Under the pieces are notes generated by a model that saw only the letters and a program-made list of their open reading frames with translations, searched no databases and was not told the DNA's origin. A program made the translations under genes and the position numbers. This document shows positions 1-8,302 of a DNA stretch of 39,802 nucleotides, in pieces (the first letter of the stretch is position 1; each line of letters begins with the position of its first letter). The DNA comes from an uncultured Clostridia bacterium (lineage in GTDB: Bacteria; Bacillota; Clostridia; RUG12999), in contig CAKVOK010000031.1 in NCBI GenBank assembly GCA_934792465.1, forward strand, positions 1 through 39,802. Reading direction: 5' to 3'.

Positions 1-64
1 GCACTATTTTTCTAAAGCCCCAAAAGAGGGGGGTTGCAAAACAATTTCGTTTTGCAACCCCCCT
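1..64 (-). terminator. Terminator hairpin of the GT2 gene, part of a dispersed repeat
   Basis: A perfect 14-bp stem (28-41 with 50-63, six G:C pairs at its base) lies just past the stop codon of the minus-strand glycosyltransferase gene. In that direction it is followed by TCTTTTGGGG, a short U-rich tail, so it should act as an intrinsic terminator. Bases 1-21 are the exact reverse complement of 37344-37364, and the hairpin loop resembles the one after the second ftsZ gene. It is therefore the cut end of a repeat rather than a private terminator. Confidence 0.75.
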
Positions 65-73
65 CCCGTATTT

Positions 74-1018
74 TTATTTTGTATATATAACACGCTCAAT
101 AATGAATTTAGGACGTCTTTTGGTTTCAAGATATATTTTCCCTATATATTCGCCGACAACACCTATCATCAAAAGCTGAATCCCCCCGAGTCCCCATATG
201 GACGCTCCGAGGCTCGCCCAGCCGCTCACCGTAGTTCCGGTAAGCTTTTGGACAATGCAATACAGTATCATCAGCACACATACGAAAAATGCCGCCACCG
301 AAAGCACAATCGAAATTCTTATCGGCTTTACGGAAAAAGATGTTATCCCCTGCATAGCAAGTGAAATCATCCTTTTCAGCGGATACTTCGATGTGCCGGC
401 AAATCGTTCTCCCCTTTCATACTCCACAGTTGTCGAGGGATAACCAATCTGCGGTACGATTCCTCTTAAAAATACATTAACCTCGGAAAACTGCATCAGC
501 GCTTCTACGGCACGTTTGCTCATGAGTCTGTAATCCGCATGGTTGAATACAATATCCGCTCCGAGAAATTTCATAAATTTATAAAATCCTTCTGCCGTAA
601 CTCTTTTGAAAAAAGTGTCTTTTTCTCTCGAAGAACGAACGCCGTATACAATATCATATCCGTTTTTATATTCATACACAAATTTTTCTATCGCTCCTAT
701 ATCGTCCTGCAAATCGGCGTCCATAGAGATTACGGCATCCGCATAGTCTTTTGCCGTATAAAGTCCGGCAAGCAGCGCACTCTGATGTCCGACGTTTTTC
801 GCAAGGTTGATTCCGCAGAACAGCTTATCGTTTTCGCACAAATCCGATATTATTTCCATGGTCTTGTCCGTTGAACCGTCATTGACAAAGGCAATGCGGC
901 TCAGCTTGTCCGCTTCTCCCGACGAAATCATTTTATTCATTAAAGCTTTAAGACGTTTTGCGGTTTCCGGCAAAACCTCTTCCTCATTATAACATGGTAT
1001 TACGAGCCATAAAATCAT
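74..1018 (-). CDS. GT2 family polyprenyl-phosphate glycosyltransferase (GtrB/CsbB/DPM-like)
   Basis: The 314-residue protein opens with the GT2 fold signature (VIPCYNEEE near residue 7) and has the metal-binding DADLQDD motif near residue 100. It ends with two hydrophobic helices at about 236-260 and 272-295. This is the layout of enzymes that move a sugar from a nucleotide donor to undecaprenyl phosphate on the inner membrane face, for later transfer to cell-wall polymers. The start is supported by an AAGGCGGTG ribosome site six bases upstream. It lies downstream of the 6S RNA on the same strand and may depend on read-through, as no separate promoter was seen. The sugar cannot be told from sequence. 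Confidence 0.88.
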   Translation of the reverse strand: MILWLVIPCYNEEEVLPETAKRLKALMNKMISSGEADKLSRIAFVNDGSTDKTMEIISDLCENDKLFCGINLAKNVGHQSALLAGLYTAKDYADAVISMDADLQDDIGAIEKFVYEYKNGYDIVYGVRSSREKDTFFKRVTAEGFYKFMKFLGADIVFNHADYRLMSKRAVEALMQFSEVNVFLRGIVPQIGYPSTTVEYERGERFAGTSKYPLKRMISLAMQGITSFSVKPIRISIVLSVAAFFVCVLMILYCIVQKLTGTTVSGWASLGASIWGLGGIQLLMIGVVGEYIGKIYLETKRRPKFIIERVIYTK

Positions 1019-1035
1019 AATTTCACCGCCTTATG

Positions 1036-1243
1036 TAAAAATAAAACCCGTGGTGCCGTGTTTATAAAATCACTCAAAACCTGCATGTGCAGGTGGGTAT
1101 TGCCTCGACAGTTTTATAAGTCCCCTGGCATACCTTGCGGTACGGGGGCATTTACGCTGCGGCCGAAGAACAGATTCCCGTATATAAAGTGTTGGTTTAA
1201 GTAAATTTATTTCACGAACATCACAGGCTTCGTATCAATTACA
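1036..1243 (-). ncRNA. ssrS: 6S RNA
   Basis: On the minus strand an RNA of about 205 bases can be folded as 6S. The closing stem pairs 1213-1227 (CCTGTGATGTTCGTG) with 1047-1060 (CACGGCACCACGGG) with few mismatches. A stem-loop with a GCAA loop (CCCCCGTACC / GGTATGCCAGGGG), an A/T-rich helix (TTATAAAA with TTTTATAA) and a CCTGC-ACAT-GCAGG hairpin at 1080-1093 follow in order. The ACCCACCTG and AAACACGGC stretches are typical of Firmicute 6S RNAs. It ends in GGGTTTTATTTTT. 6S RNA mimics an open promoter and binds the housekeeping RNA polymerase holoenzyme. A consensus promoter precedes it. The call rests on fold and motifs, not on a covariance-model search. Confidence 0.82.
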
Positions 1244-1249
1244 TACTAT

Positions 1250-1278
1250 AGTATATCACAAACAGCCGAAAATATCAA
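1250..1278 (-). promoter_or_regulatory. SigA promoter of the 6S RNA
   Basis: Minus strand: -35 TTGATA (1273-1278), 17-base spacer, -10 TATACT (1250-1255). The predicted transcript start is near 1243, just ahead of the closing stem of the 6S RNA. Confidence 0.8.
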
Positions 1279-1302
1279 GTGTTTTTTGAATATTTTAAAA
1301 AA

Positions 1303-1345
1303 TAAAACCGTATAACGACCGAAATTTGTTCGCTATACGGTTTTT
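1303..1345 (-). terminator. Terminator of the hrcA-prmA heat-shock operon
   Basis: Stem CCGTATA (1308-1314) with TATACGG (1334-1340), extended inwards by partly paired CGA/TCG, is flanked by A-runs on one side and T-runs on the other. On the minus strand it is followed by TTTTATTTTTT, just past the prmA stop codon. The sequence would also terminate plus-strand transcripts. Confidence 0.8.
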
Positions 1346-1357
1346 CATACAAATATA

Positions 1358-2293
1358 TTAAGCCTTTTTGCATACGATTGCCGCCCAGTCACGGTCACGT
1401 TCGATATGAATCACTTCAAATCCGTACCGCACAAGTGCAGCCTTAACATCGTCTATTCTATGTTCAATGATGCCGGAAGTTATATATATGCCGTCATCTT
1501 TCAGAAACTTCGCCGCATCTGCCGAAAGCGCAATAACTGCGTCCGCAATTATATTTGCAATAACTATATCATACTTCCCGTTTACCTTATCGGCAAGGTT
1601 TCCGCAGGTTATGTCTATTTTATCTTCGACGCCGTTAAGCTTCGCATTTTCTTTCGCAACCTTAACGGCAACGCTGTCTATGTCAACAGCTTTAATCGTG
1701 CGTGCGCCGAGCTTTGCGGCACCTATCGCAAGTATTCCGCTGCCCGTGCCTATATCAAGGACTTCGGAATCCGGCTTCACGTACTGTTCAAGCAGTTTCA
1801 GACACATTTTCGTTGTTTCGTGAGTTCCCGAACCGAATGCCATACCGGGGTCAAGCTCAATTACAATTTCGCCGCTTTGCGGTGCTTCCTCCCACACGGG
1901 CTTTATTAAAATATTTTTTCCTATTTTAACGGGTTTATAATACTTTTTCCAGCTGTTTTCCCAGTCCTCTTCCTCCACAGCCTTATGAGATATGCTGTAG
2001 GTTCCGACATCGACATATTCCTTTGCACGTTCGAGTCCTTCGTGGATTTCGAGCAGAATATTTTCCATATCGGCGTCTGCCGGATAATAAGCCTTCAAAA
2101 TGCCTTTTTCTTCTCTGTATCTGTCCTCGACTTCTTTGTCCAGCACGTCCCAAAGCCATGTCGCACGATTTGATTCTTCAATCAATGTAGGGTCTTCAAT
2201 CGACACACCGGCAACGTTAGTCATATATAAAATTCCGCTGACGGCTTCCACCGCTTCGGGAGTTGTTATAACCGTAACCTCTGTCCAGCTCAT
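1358..2293 (-). CDS. prmA: Ribosomal protein L11 methyltransferase
   Basis: PrmA methylates ribosomal protein L11 using S-adenosylmethionine. The 311-residue length is normal for the family. The N-terminal half is the substrate-recognition domain. The C-terminal Rossmann methyltransferase domain carries ELDPGMAFGSGTHETT (the DPGxAFGTGxH family signature) and SAM motif I VLDIGTGSG near residue 180. An AAGGTGG ribosome site lies seven bases before the ATG. It is the last gene of the heat-shock operon directly after dnaJ, a usual order in Firmicutes, and ends at a strong terminator. Confidence 0.95.
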   Translation of the reverse strand: MSWTEVTVITTPEAVEAVSGILYMTNVAGVSIEDPTLIEESNRATWLWDVLDKEVEDRYREEKGILKAYYPADADMENILLEIHEGLERAKEYVDVGTYSISHKAVEEEDWENSWKKYYKPVKIGKNILIKPVWEEAPQSGEIVIELDPGMAFGSGTHETTKMCLKLLEQYVKPDSEVLDIGTGSGILAIGAAKLGARTIKAVDIDSVAVKVAKENAKLNGVEDKIDITCGNLADKVNGKYDIVIANIIADAVIALSADAAKFLKDDGIYITSGIIEHRIDDVKAALVRYGFEVIHIERDRDWAAIVCKKA

Positions 2294-2308
2294 TTTGTAA
2301 CCACCTTA

Positions 2309-3445
2309 TTATTTTTTATCGAAAAACTCTTTAAGCTTTTCGCCGAATTTTTTCTGTTTGTTGTAGTTTTTCTGATTTGTGCTGCCCGCAAATTTTTCAA
2401 GCAAGCCCTTTTGTTCATCATTAAGGGATTTAGGTATTTCGACAACAACGGTAACGATTTCGTCGCCCATTCCTCTGCCGTTCAGTCCGGCAATACCTTT
2501 TCCTCTGAGTCTGAACTCCGTATTCGGCTGAGTACCCTCCGGAATAGTCATTTTTACCTTTCCGTGAATCGTAGGCACTTCAACATCTGCACCGAGCGCA
2601 GCCTGCACAAACGTTATCGGTATTGTACAAAGCACGTTTTGCCCACTTCTTTCGAATATTGCGTGCGGACGAACGTGTATATTTATATACAAATCCCCGG
2701 ACGGTCCGCCGTTGAGTCCCGAATCGCCGTATCCGCTCATGGAAAGCGTCTGACCGTCTGCGATTCCTGCCGGAATTTTCACCTTTGTTTCGGTTTTTCT
2801 TCTTACCTTACCTTTACCGTCGCACGTGCTGCAAGGCGTTTTTATAACCTTACCCTTGCCGCCGCAATTCGGACACGGACGTGTTGTCGCAAATTGTCCG
2901 AGAGGTGTTCTCTGAACGCTTTTTACCTGACCCGTACCGTTACACTGCGGACAGGTTTCGGGTGATGTGCCCTTTGCCGCACCGCTGCCGTGGCAATCCG
3001 GACAATTTTCCACATGAGAATATTTAACCGTCTTTTCCGTACCGAAAGCCGCTTCCTCAAAGGAAATGACCTCTTCGACTTCAATATCTCTGCCGCGCAC
3101 CGGTGAATTTCTCGTTCTGCCTCTCGAGCTGCCGCCGAAAAAGCTTCCGAATATATCGCCGATGTCACCAAAATCCATATCGGAAAAACCGCCGAACCCG
3201 CCGCCCGCACCGCCGAACCCGCCCTGCGGTTCTGCCGTGCCGAACTTATCGTAGTTCGATTTTTTCTGCGGGTCGCTCAATACGCCGTAGGCTTCGTTTA
3301 CTTCTTTAAATTTTTCTTCCGCTTCTTTATCTCCGGGGTGCAAATCCGGGTGATACTGTTTTGCCTTTTTGCGGAATGCACTTTTTATTTCATCTGCCGA
3401 CGCTGTTTTTGATACGCCGAGCACCTCATAATAATCTTTGTTCAT
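2309..3445 (-). CDS. dnaJ: Co-chaperone DnaJ (Hsp40)
   Basis: Stimulates the DnaK ATPase and delivers unfolded clients. The J domain starts at MNKDYYEVLG and contains the HPD tripeptide near residue 34. A Gly/Phe-rich stretch follows (about 75-115). Four CxxCxGxG zinc repeats (CPDCHGSG, CPQCNGTG, CPNCGGKG, CSTCDGKG) lie at about 140-215, then the C-terminal substrate-binding domains. I place the start at 3445: a GGGGGA ribosome site is six bases upstream and the protein begins like other DnaJ proteins. An in-frame start at 3496 would add 17 residues foreign to the family. The length of 378 is normal. Confidence 0.97.
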   Translation of the reverse strand: MNKDYYEVLGVSKTASADEIKSAFRKKAKQYHPDLHPGDKEAEEKFKEVNEAYGVLSDPQKKSNYDKFGTAEPQGGFGGAGGGFGGFSDMDFGDIGDIFGSFFGGSSRGRTRNSPVRGRDIEVEEVISFEEAAFGTEKTVKYSHVENCPDCHGSGAAKGTSPETCPQCNGTGQVKSVQRTPLGQFATTRPCPNCGGKGKVIKTPCSTCDGKGKVRRKTETKVKIPAGIADGQTLSMSGYGDSGLNGGPSGDLYINIHVRPHAIFERSGQNVLCTIPITFVQAALGADVEVPTIHGKVKMTIPEGTQPNTEFRLRGKGIAGLNGRGMGDEIVTVVVEIPKSLNDEQKGLLEKFAGSTNQKNYNKQKKFGEKLKEFFDKK

Positions 3446-3529
3446 GGTAATCCCCCATAATACGAAAATACGCATATATGAGGGCGCTGTCTGCACAACG
3501 TCCCCATATACGGCTTACATTACTTTATC

Positions 3530-5353
3530 TTAAACTTCTTTATAGTCTGCGTCCTGAACGTTGTCGTTTGAACCGTCCTGCGCTCCGGCATTCGTGTCTG
3601 CATTCTGCGCACCCGCTGCCTGTGCCTGACTATATATTTTTGTGCCTATTTCCTGCATTTTTGCCGTCAGTGCATCGGAAGCCGCTTTTATGGCTGCGGA
3701 ATCCGTGCCTTTCAAAGCTTCTTTTACTTTGTCGATTTCTGCCTGTGCAGCAGTCTTATCTTCTTCGGAGAGCTTGTCGCCGTTATCTTTTATAAGCTTT
3801 TCGCACTGGAATACCATAGCATCGGCATTATTTCTCGTGTCAACCTCTTCTTTACGCTTCTTATCTTCATCGGCAAATTTTTCAGCTTCTTTAACGGCTT
3901 TGTCGATTTCCTCTTCCGTAAGGTTTGTGCTTGCGGTGATTGTAATCTTCTGCTCTTTGCCCGTACCGAGGTCTTTTGCCGATACATTTACGATACCGTT
4001 TGCATCGATGTCGAATGTAACTTCAATCTGCGGCACACCTCTCGGAGCCGGAGCGATACCTTCGAGCTGGAAGCGACCGAGCGTTTTGTTATCGGCAGCC
4101 ATTTCTCTTTCGCCCTGCAATACGTGAATATCAACCGCCGGCTGATTATCTGCTGCCGTTGAGAATATCTGACTCTTCTTCGTAGGAATAGTTGTATTTC
4201 TGTCGATAAGCTTTGTAAATACGCCGCCCAATGTTTCAAGTCCGAGTGAAAGCGGAGTTACATCGAGAAGTACGAGGTCCTGAACATCGCCTGCGAGAAC
4301 TCCTGCCTGGATAGCTGCACCCATTGCAACACATTCGTCGGGGTTTATGCCCTTATGCGGTTCCTGACCCATGTATTTTTTGATTGCTTCCTGAACAGCC
4401 GGTATACGTGTAGAACCGCCGACAAGAAGAACTTTATCAATCTGATTTGCGTTAAGACCTGCGTCTGCAAGTGCTTTCTTAACCGGTTCTATAGTAGCTT
4501 CAACAAGGTCTGATGTCAGCTCATCGAATTTTGCTCTTGTAAGAGTCATATCAAGGTGCTTAGGACCTGTAGCGTCTGCCGTTATGAACGGAAGGTTGAT
4601 GTTCGATGTTGTAACGCCGGAAAGCTCGATTTTAGCTTTTTCAGCGGCTTCTTTAAGTCTTTGCATTGCGCTCTTATCGTTTCTCAAATCTATTCCGTTT
4701 TCTTTCTTAAACTCATCTGCAAGCCAGTTCATGATTTTTTCATCGAAATCATCACCGCCGAGTCTTGTATTACCGTTTGTTGAAAGAACTTCAAAAACGC
4801 CGTCGGCAATATCGAGGATAGATACATCGAATGTACCGCCGCCGAGGTCGTATACCATGATTTTCTGACCTTTTTCTTTGTCCATACCGTATGCAAGTGC
4901 TGCTGCCGTAGGCTCGTTTATAATACGAAGAACTTCAAGACCCGCTATCTTACCGGCATCTTTTGTTGCCTGACGCTGGCTGTCGCTGAAGTATGCCGGA
5001 ACGGTGATAACCGCCTGAGATACCGTTTCGCCGAGATAACTCTCCGCATCCGCCTTCAGCTTCTGAAGAATCATAGCCGAAATTTCTTGCGGAGAATAGC
5101 TCTTGCCGTCTATTTCAACTTTTTTGTCAGTACCCATATCTCTCTTAATAGATATTATTGTTCTGTCCGGGTTTGCAACAGCCTGACGCTTTGCAACCTG
5201 ACCGATTAATCTTTCGTTTGTTTTTGTAAATGCTACAACGGAAGGAGTCGTTCTTGCACCCTCCGGATTCGGTATAACGGTCGGCTCGCCGCCTTCCATA
5301 ACCGCTACGCATGAATTTGTTGTACCAAGGTCAATGCCTATAATTTTTGCCAT
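3530..5353 (-). CDS. dnaK: Molecular chaperone DnaK (Hsp70)
   Basis: ATP-driven chaperone that binds exposed hydrophobic peptides, working with DnaJ and GrpE. The 607-residue protein begins MAKIIGIDLGTTNS (phosphate-1 loop) and has DLGGGTFDVS near residue 170. The linker VQDLVLLDVTPLSLG is near residue 360, followed by the substrate-binding beta domain and helical lid. It ends in a variable tail closing with the acidic DADYKEV. An AAAGGAG-type ribosome site precedes the ATG. Transcription should come mainly from the CIRCE-controlled promoter before hrcA; no separate promoter was seen in the 55-base grpE-dnaK gap. Confidence 0.98.
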   Translation of the reverse strand: MAKIIGIDLGTTNSCVAVMEGGEPTVIPNPEGARTTPSVVAFTKTNERLIGQVAKRQAVANPDRTIISIKRDMGTDKKVEIDGKSYSPQEISAMILQKLKADAESYLGETVSQAVITVPAYFSDSQRQATKDAGKIAGLEVLRIINEPTAAALAYGMDKEKGQKIMVYDLGGGTFDVSILDIADGVFEVLSTNGNTRLGGDDFDEKIMNWLADEFKKENGIDLRNDKSAMQRLKEAAEKAKIELSGVTTSNINLPFITADATGPKHLDMTLTRAKFDELTSDLVEATIEPVKKALADAGLNANQIDKVLLVGGSTRIPAVQEAIKKYMGQEPHKGINPDECVAMGAAIQAGVLAGDVQDLVLLDVTPLSLGLETLGGVFTKLIDRNTTIPTKKSQIFSTAADNQPAVDIHVLQGEREMAADNKTLGRFQLEGIAPAPRGVPQIEVTFDIDANGIVNVSAKDLGTGKEQKITITASTNLTEEEIDKAVKEAEKFADEDKKRKEEVDTRNNADAMVFQCEKLIKDNGDKLSEEDKTAAQAEIDKVKEALKGTDSAAIKAASDALTAKMQEIGTKIYSQAQAAGAQNADTNAGAQDGSNDNVQDADYKEV

Positions 5354-5408
5354 AATAAATCTCTCCTTTTTAATATCAAATCATTCTTCCTATTCGGAAT
5401 AATAAGTA

Positions 5409-5942
5409 TTAGTTTGCTACTTTTACCATACTGTGACGAAGAACTCTGTCGCCGATTTTATATCCTCGTCTGAATTCTTCGACTATAATACCCTCGCCCA
5501 GGTTTTCGTCCTCAACGTGCATAACCGCTTCATGAAGATCGGGGTCGAACGGCATATCTTTTGTTTCTATCTCAACAACGCCAACCTTTGAAAGTGCGTC
5601 GTTAATCTGCCTTGCCACAAGCTCAAAGCCTTGTTTCAATGCGGAATCCTCAGAATCTTCAATGAGCTTTTCCGCCTGCTCCAAGCTGTCCATCACCGGA
5701 AGAAATTCTTTCACAACGCTGCTCGAAGCCGATTCGGCAATCGCATCACGTTCCTTGACGGTACGCTTTTTGTAATTGTCAAATTCTGCGGCAAGCCTTT
5801 GATACTTATCCAAAATATCGTCTTTCTGTGCCGTCATTTCTTCAAGCTGTGCTTCAAGAGGATTTTTTTCTTCCGCCGGCTCTGTGGCTTCTGTCGTTTT
5901 GATTTCAGGCTCTTTCAAATTTTCTTCCTTTTTCTTATTCAT
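5409..5942 (-). CDS. grpE: Nucleotide exchange factor GrpE
   Basis: GrpE releases ADP from DnaK. The 177-residue protein has a charged, disordered N-terminus, a long coiled-coil helix (about 30-90, with YQRLAAEFDNYKKRT) and the C-terminal beta-wing domain ending in the family signature YKIGDRVLRHSMVKV. I choose the ATG at 5942: the AAAGGA ribosome site is nine bases away, whereas the in-frame ATG at 5951 directly abuts it. It sits between hrcA and dnaK in the standard operon order. Confidence 0.96.
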   Translation of the reverse strand: MNKKKEENLKEPEIKTTEATEPAEEKNPLEAQLEEMTAQKDDILDKYQRLAAEFDNYKKRTVKERDAIAESASSSVVKEFLPVMDSLEQAEKLIEDSEDSALKQGFELVARQINDALSKVGVVEIETKDMPFDPDLHEAVMHVEDENLGEGIIVEEFRRGYKIGDRVLRHSMVKVAN

Positions 5943-5956
5943 TGTATACATTCCTT

Positions 5957-6973
5957 TCAGTCAAACAAATTACGAAGCTCTTCTTTAATATATTCAAGCA
6001 CCGAAATAGCTTTTGCATAATCCATCCTTGTAGGACCGACAACACCGATGTTTCCGCTGTGCCCTCCGAAATTATAATTGCAAAGTATCAGGCTGCAATC
6101 CTTGAACTCTTCAAACGGATTTTCATGACCTATAATAACCTTTATATCATCGCTTCCAGTATGTGCTGCCGCAAGTGATGTAAGATTTTCTTTGTCATTT
6201 ATAAATTCAAGCACTTGTTTTGCTTTGTCAACATTTTTGTATTCCGGGAAATTCAGAAGATTAATTCCGCCGTCGACGGATATTTCTCCAATGCCGTTAT
6301 TGTTAAGTATACCCGAAATATATTCAAGTAAACCGCACAAAAACTTGCTTACCTCACGGATTTCCGATTTAATCACCGCAATCTCGTGCAGTGCCTGTTC
6401 CGCCGGAATATCCGTAAGCCTTTTGCAAAGCAGTGCCGACATTGTTTCAACGGTTTCTTTATCCAGATTTTCGTCTGTGATAAACGTTTTGTTTTTAACC
6501 GCTCCGTCCGATGTTACTATGATTCCCACAATCTTGTGCGAATCAATCCATACAAGCTGAATATTTTTGATTTCCGTCATTCGCTGTTTTTTTTCTATGG
6601 CAAGCGCCGTATATTTTGTAAGACTGGATAAAAGCTCCGAAAGCTCGGCTGAAATCCGGTTTGCTTCCTGAATCTTTTTGGTTATCTCAGACTGCATTTT
6701 TGAGATTTCGTTCAGTGTGAATTTATATTTGCTTATCATATTATCCACAAATACCCGATATCCCAAGTCCGACGGAATACGTCCCGCCGAAGTATGCGGC
6801 TGCGTTAAATAACCCATTTCTTCAAGATCAGCCATTTCGTTTCGTATCGTAGCGGAACTGAGCTCTTGAATATGCTTTTTCGCAATTGTTCTCGAGCCTA
6901 CCGGTTCTGCCGTTTCGATGTAGTCCTGAATGACTGCCTGCAAAATCCTTTTCTTGCGTTCTCCCAGCTCCAT
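5957..6973 (-). CDS. hrcA: Heat-inducible transcription repressor HrcA
   Basis: HrcA binds CIRCE and represses its own operon; its folding needs GroEL in studied species. The N-terminal winged-helix domain (about 1-75, with PVGSRTIAKKH and SSATIRNEMADLEEMG) is followed by the inserted and GAF-like domains, including the IIGHENPFEEFKDCSLI region near the C-terminus. I place the start at 6973, giving MELGERKKRIL. It has an AAGGCGGTGAG ribosome site and lies downstream of CIRCE. A longer in-frame start at 7006 would lie within CIRCE and has no ribosome site. First gene of its operon. Confidence 0.96.
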   Translation of the reverse strand: MELGERKKRILQAVIQDYIETAEPVGSRTIAKKHIQELSSATIRNEMADLEEMGYLTQPHTSAGRIPSDLGYRVFVDNMISKYKFTLNEISKMQSEITKKIQEANRISAELSELLSSLTKYTALAIEKKQRMTEIKNIQLVWIDSHKIVGIIVTSDGAVKNKTFITDENLDKETVETMSALLCKRLTDIPAEQALHEIAVIKSEIREVSKFLCGLLEYISGILNNNGIGEISVDGGINLLNFPEYKNVDKAKQVLEFINDKENLTSLAAAHTGSDDIKVIIGHENPFEEFKDCSLILCNYNFGGHSGNIGVVGPTRMDYAKAISVLEYIKEELRNLFD

Positions 6974-6999
6974 TATTCTCACCGCCTTACATCTCTTGA

Positions 7000-7026
7000 T
7001 TAGCACTCACCCACTCCGAGTGCTAA
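7000..7026 (-). promoter_or_regulatory. CIRCE operator
   Basis: TTAGCACTC (7000-7008), nine-base spacer, GAGTGCTAA (7018-7026): a perfect match to the consensus inverted repeat bound by HrcA. It lies between the hrcA promoter and ribosome site, where bound repressor would block initiation. Confidence 0.98.
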
Positions 7027-7033
7027 CAATTAT

Positions 7034-7062
7034 AATTTACCACTTTTCAAGCAATTTGTCAA
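7034..7062 (-). promoter_or_regulatory. Promoter of the hrcA operon
   Basis: Minus strand: consensus -35 TTGACA (7057-7062), 17-base spacer, weaker -10 TAAATT (7034-7039). A better-looking TATAAT at 7029-7034 overlaps it but would need a 22-base spacer. CIRCE starts eight bases downstream of the chosen -10. Confidence 0.65.
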
Positions 7063-7213
7063 TAGTTTTTTTACACAAATATGTACAATCAATAAAAAAA
7101 TTTTTGTGCATATTTCACACTGATTGTTCCGAACGACGAAAAAAAGAGGATTTTTTATATCTTTTGGTGTATATTATATATATGTACATTAAAAATTACG
7201 GGAGGTATCGGGT

Positions 7214-8200
7214 ATGACAGCAAGAGAAATAACGGAAAGAAACGAACATCTTATTTTAGCACCGGACGCTTGTTTTGCGGATTCGAGCAAAGGCCGTATG
7301 AAGAAAATCGTGCCGTGCGACATAAGAACGGAATTTCAGCGTGACAGAGATCGCATTCTGCATTCAAAATCTTTCAGACGGCTTAAACACAAAACCCAGG
7401 TATTCATAATACCTGAGGGCGACCACTACCGAACACGGCTCACACATACTCTGGAGGTTTCTCAGATTGCACGCACCATAGGCAGGGCACTGCGCCTCAA
7501 TGAAGATTTAATCGAAGCCATAGCGCTTGGTCACGATTTGGGACATACCCCGTTCGGTCATGCCGGCGAACGTGCGCTCGCACGCATATGCCCTTACGGA
7601 TTCGAACACAACAAACACTCTCTGCGTGTCGTTGACGTACTTGAAAACGGAGTCGGACTTAACCTTACATACGAGGTGCGCGACGGAATCTTAAACCACA
7701 GAAGTGCGCTTATGCCCGAAACACTCGAAGGACTCACCGTAAGATTTGCGGATAAAATCGCATATATCAATCACGATATAGACGATGCATTGCGCGGAGG
7801 AATTATTTCGGAAGATATGATACCGAAAAGCTGTGCGGACGTTCTCGGTCAAACGCACGGCGAACGTATTAATACAATGGTATTGGACATGATAAATACA
7901 AAGCTTTCGCCATCTCCGGATATTAGGCGTGCGACAAGCGATTTGAGAAATTTCCTGTTTGAGAACGTATATATAGGCTCAAGCGCAAAGACGGAGGAAT
8001 CAAAAGGCGAAGAGATAATCGCAAGGCTCTACGAATATTTTATCTCACACCCCGAAGAGCTTCCGGAAAACGAACAAACACTTTTGAAAAATTCGGATAT
8101 ACATCGTACCGTGTGCGATTATATAGCGGGAATGTCAGATGAATATGCCGTGGAAATGTTTAAAACAATATTTCTGCCTACGCCGTGGAAAATTAAGTAA
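7214..8200 (+). CDS. dgt: Deoxyguanosinetriphosphate triphosphohydrolase-like HD-domain protein
   Basis: HD-superfamily phosphohydrolase of the Dgt-like family, which splits dNTPs into deoxynucleoside and triphosphate. Candidate metal ligands are visible: H78 in RTRLTHTLEV, H107-D108 in GHDLGHTPFGH, and a later Asp in FADKIAYINHDIDD. The 328-residue length fits the clostridial short form rather than the longer E. coli Dgt. A GGGAGGT ribosome site lies seven bases before the ATG. It is divergent from hrcA and followed by dnaG and rpoD, a recurrent order in Clostridia consistent with balancing dNTPs for replication. Substrate preference cannot be read from sequence. The A/T-rich upstream region has a TATATT/TATTAT near 7170 but no clear -35. 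Confidence 0.88.
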   Translation: MTAREITERNEHLILAPDACFADSSKGRMKKIVPCDIRTEFQRDRDRILHSKSFRRLKHKTQVFIIPEGDHYRTRLTHTLEVSQIARTIGRALRLNEDLIEAIALGHDLGHTPFGHAGERALARICPYGFEHNKHSLRVVDVLENGVGLNLTYEVRDGILNHRSALMPETLEGLTVRFADKIAYINHDIDDALRGGIISEDMIPKSCADVLGQTHGERINTMVLDMINTKLSPSPDIRRATSDLRNFLFENVYIGSSAKTEESKGEEIIARLYEYFISHPEELPENEQTLLKNSDIHRTVCDYIAGMSDEYAVEMFKTIFLPTPWKIK

Positions 8201-8302
8201 TAAAAAAATTTGGTTTCAAAAAAAGGATTTCGGGCATATTGTGTCGAATTGTATAAGTATACAGTTTTAATAATCGGTACAGATTATTGACAGGAGGCAG
8301 TA

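Noticed and set aside
1047..1227. Plus-strand reading as a small SRP RNA
   Set aside because: The conserved SRP tetraloop and GGAAGGAAGCAGCC-like domain are absent, while the minus strand has a 6S-type closing stem and a consensus promoter.
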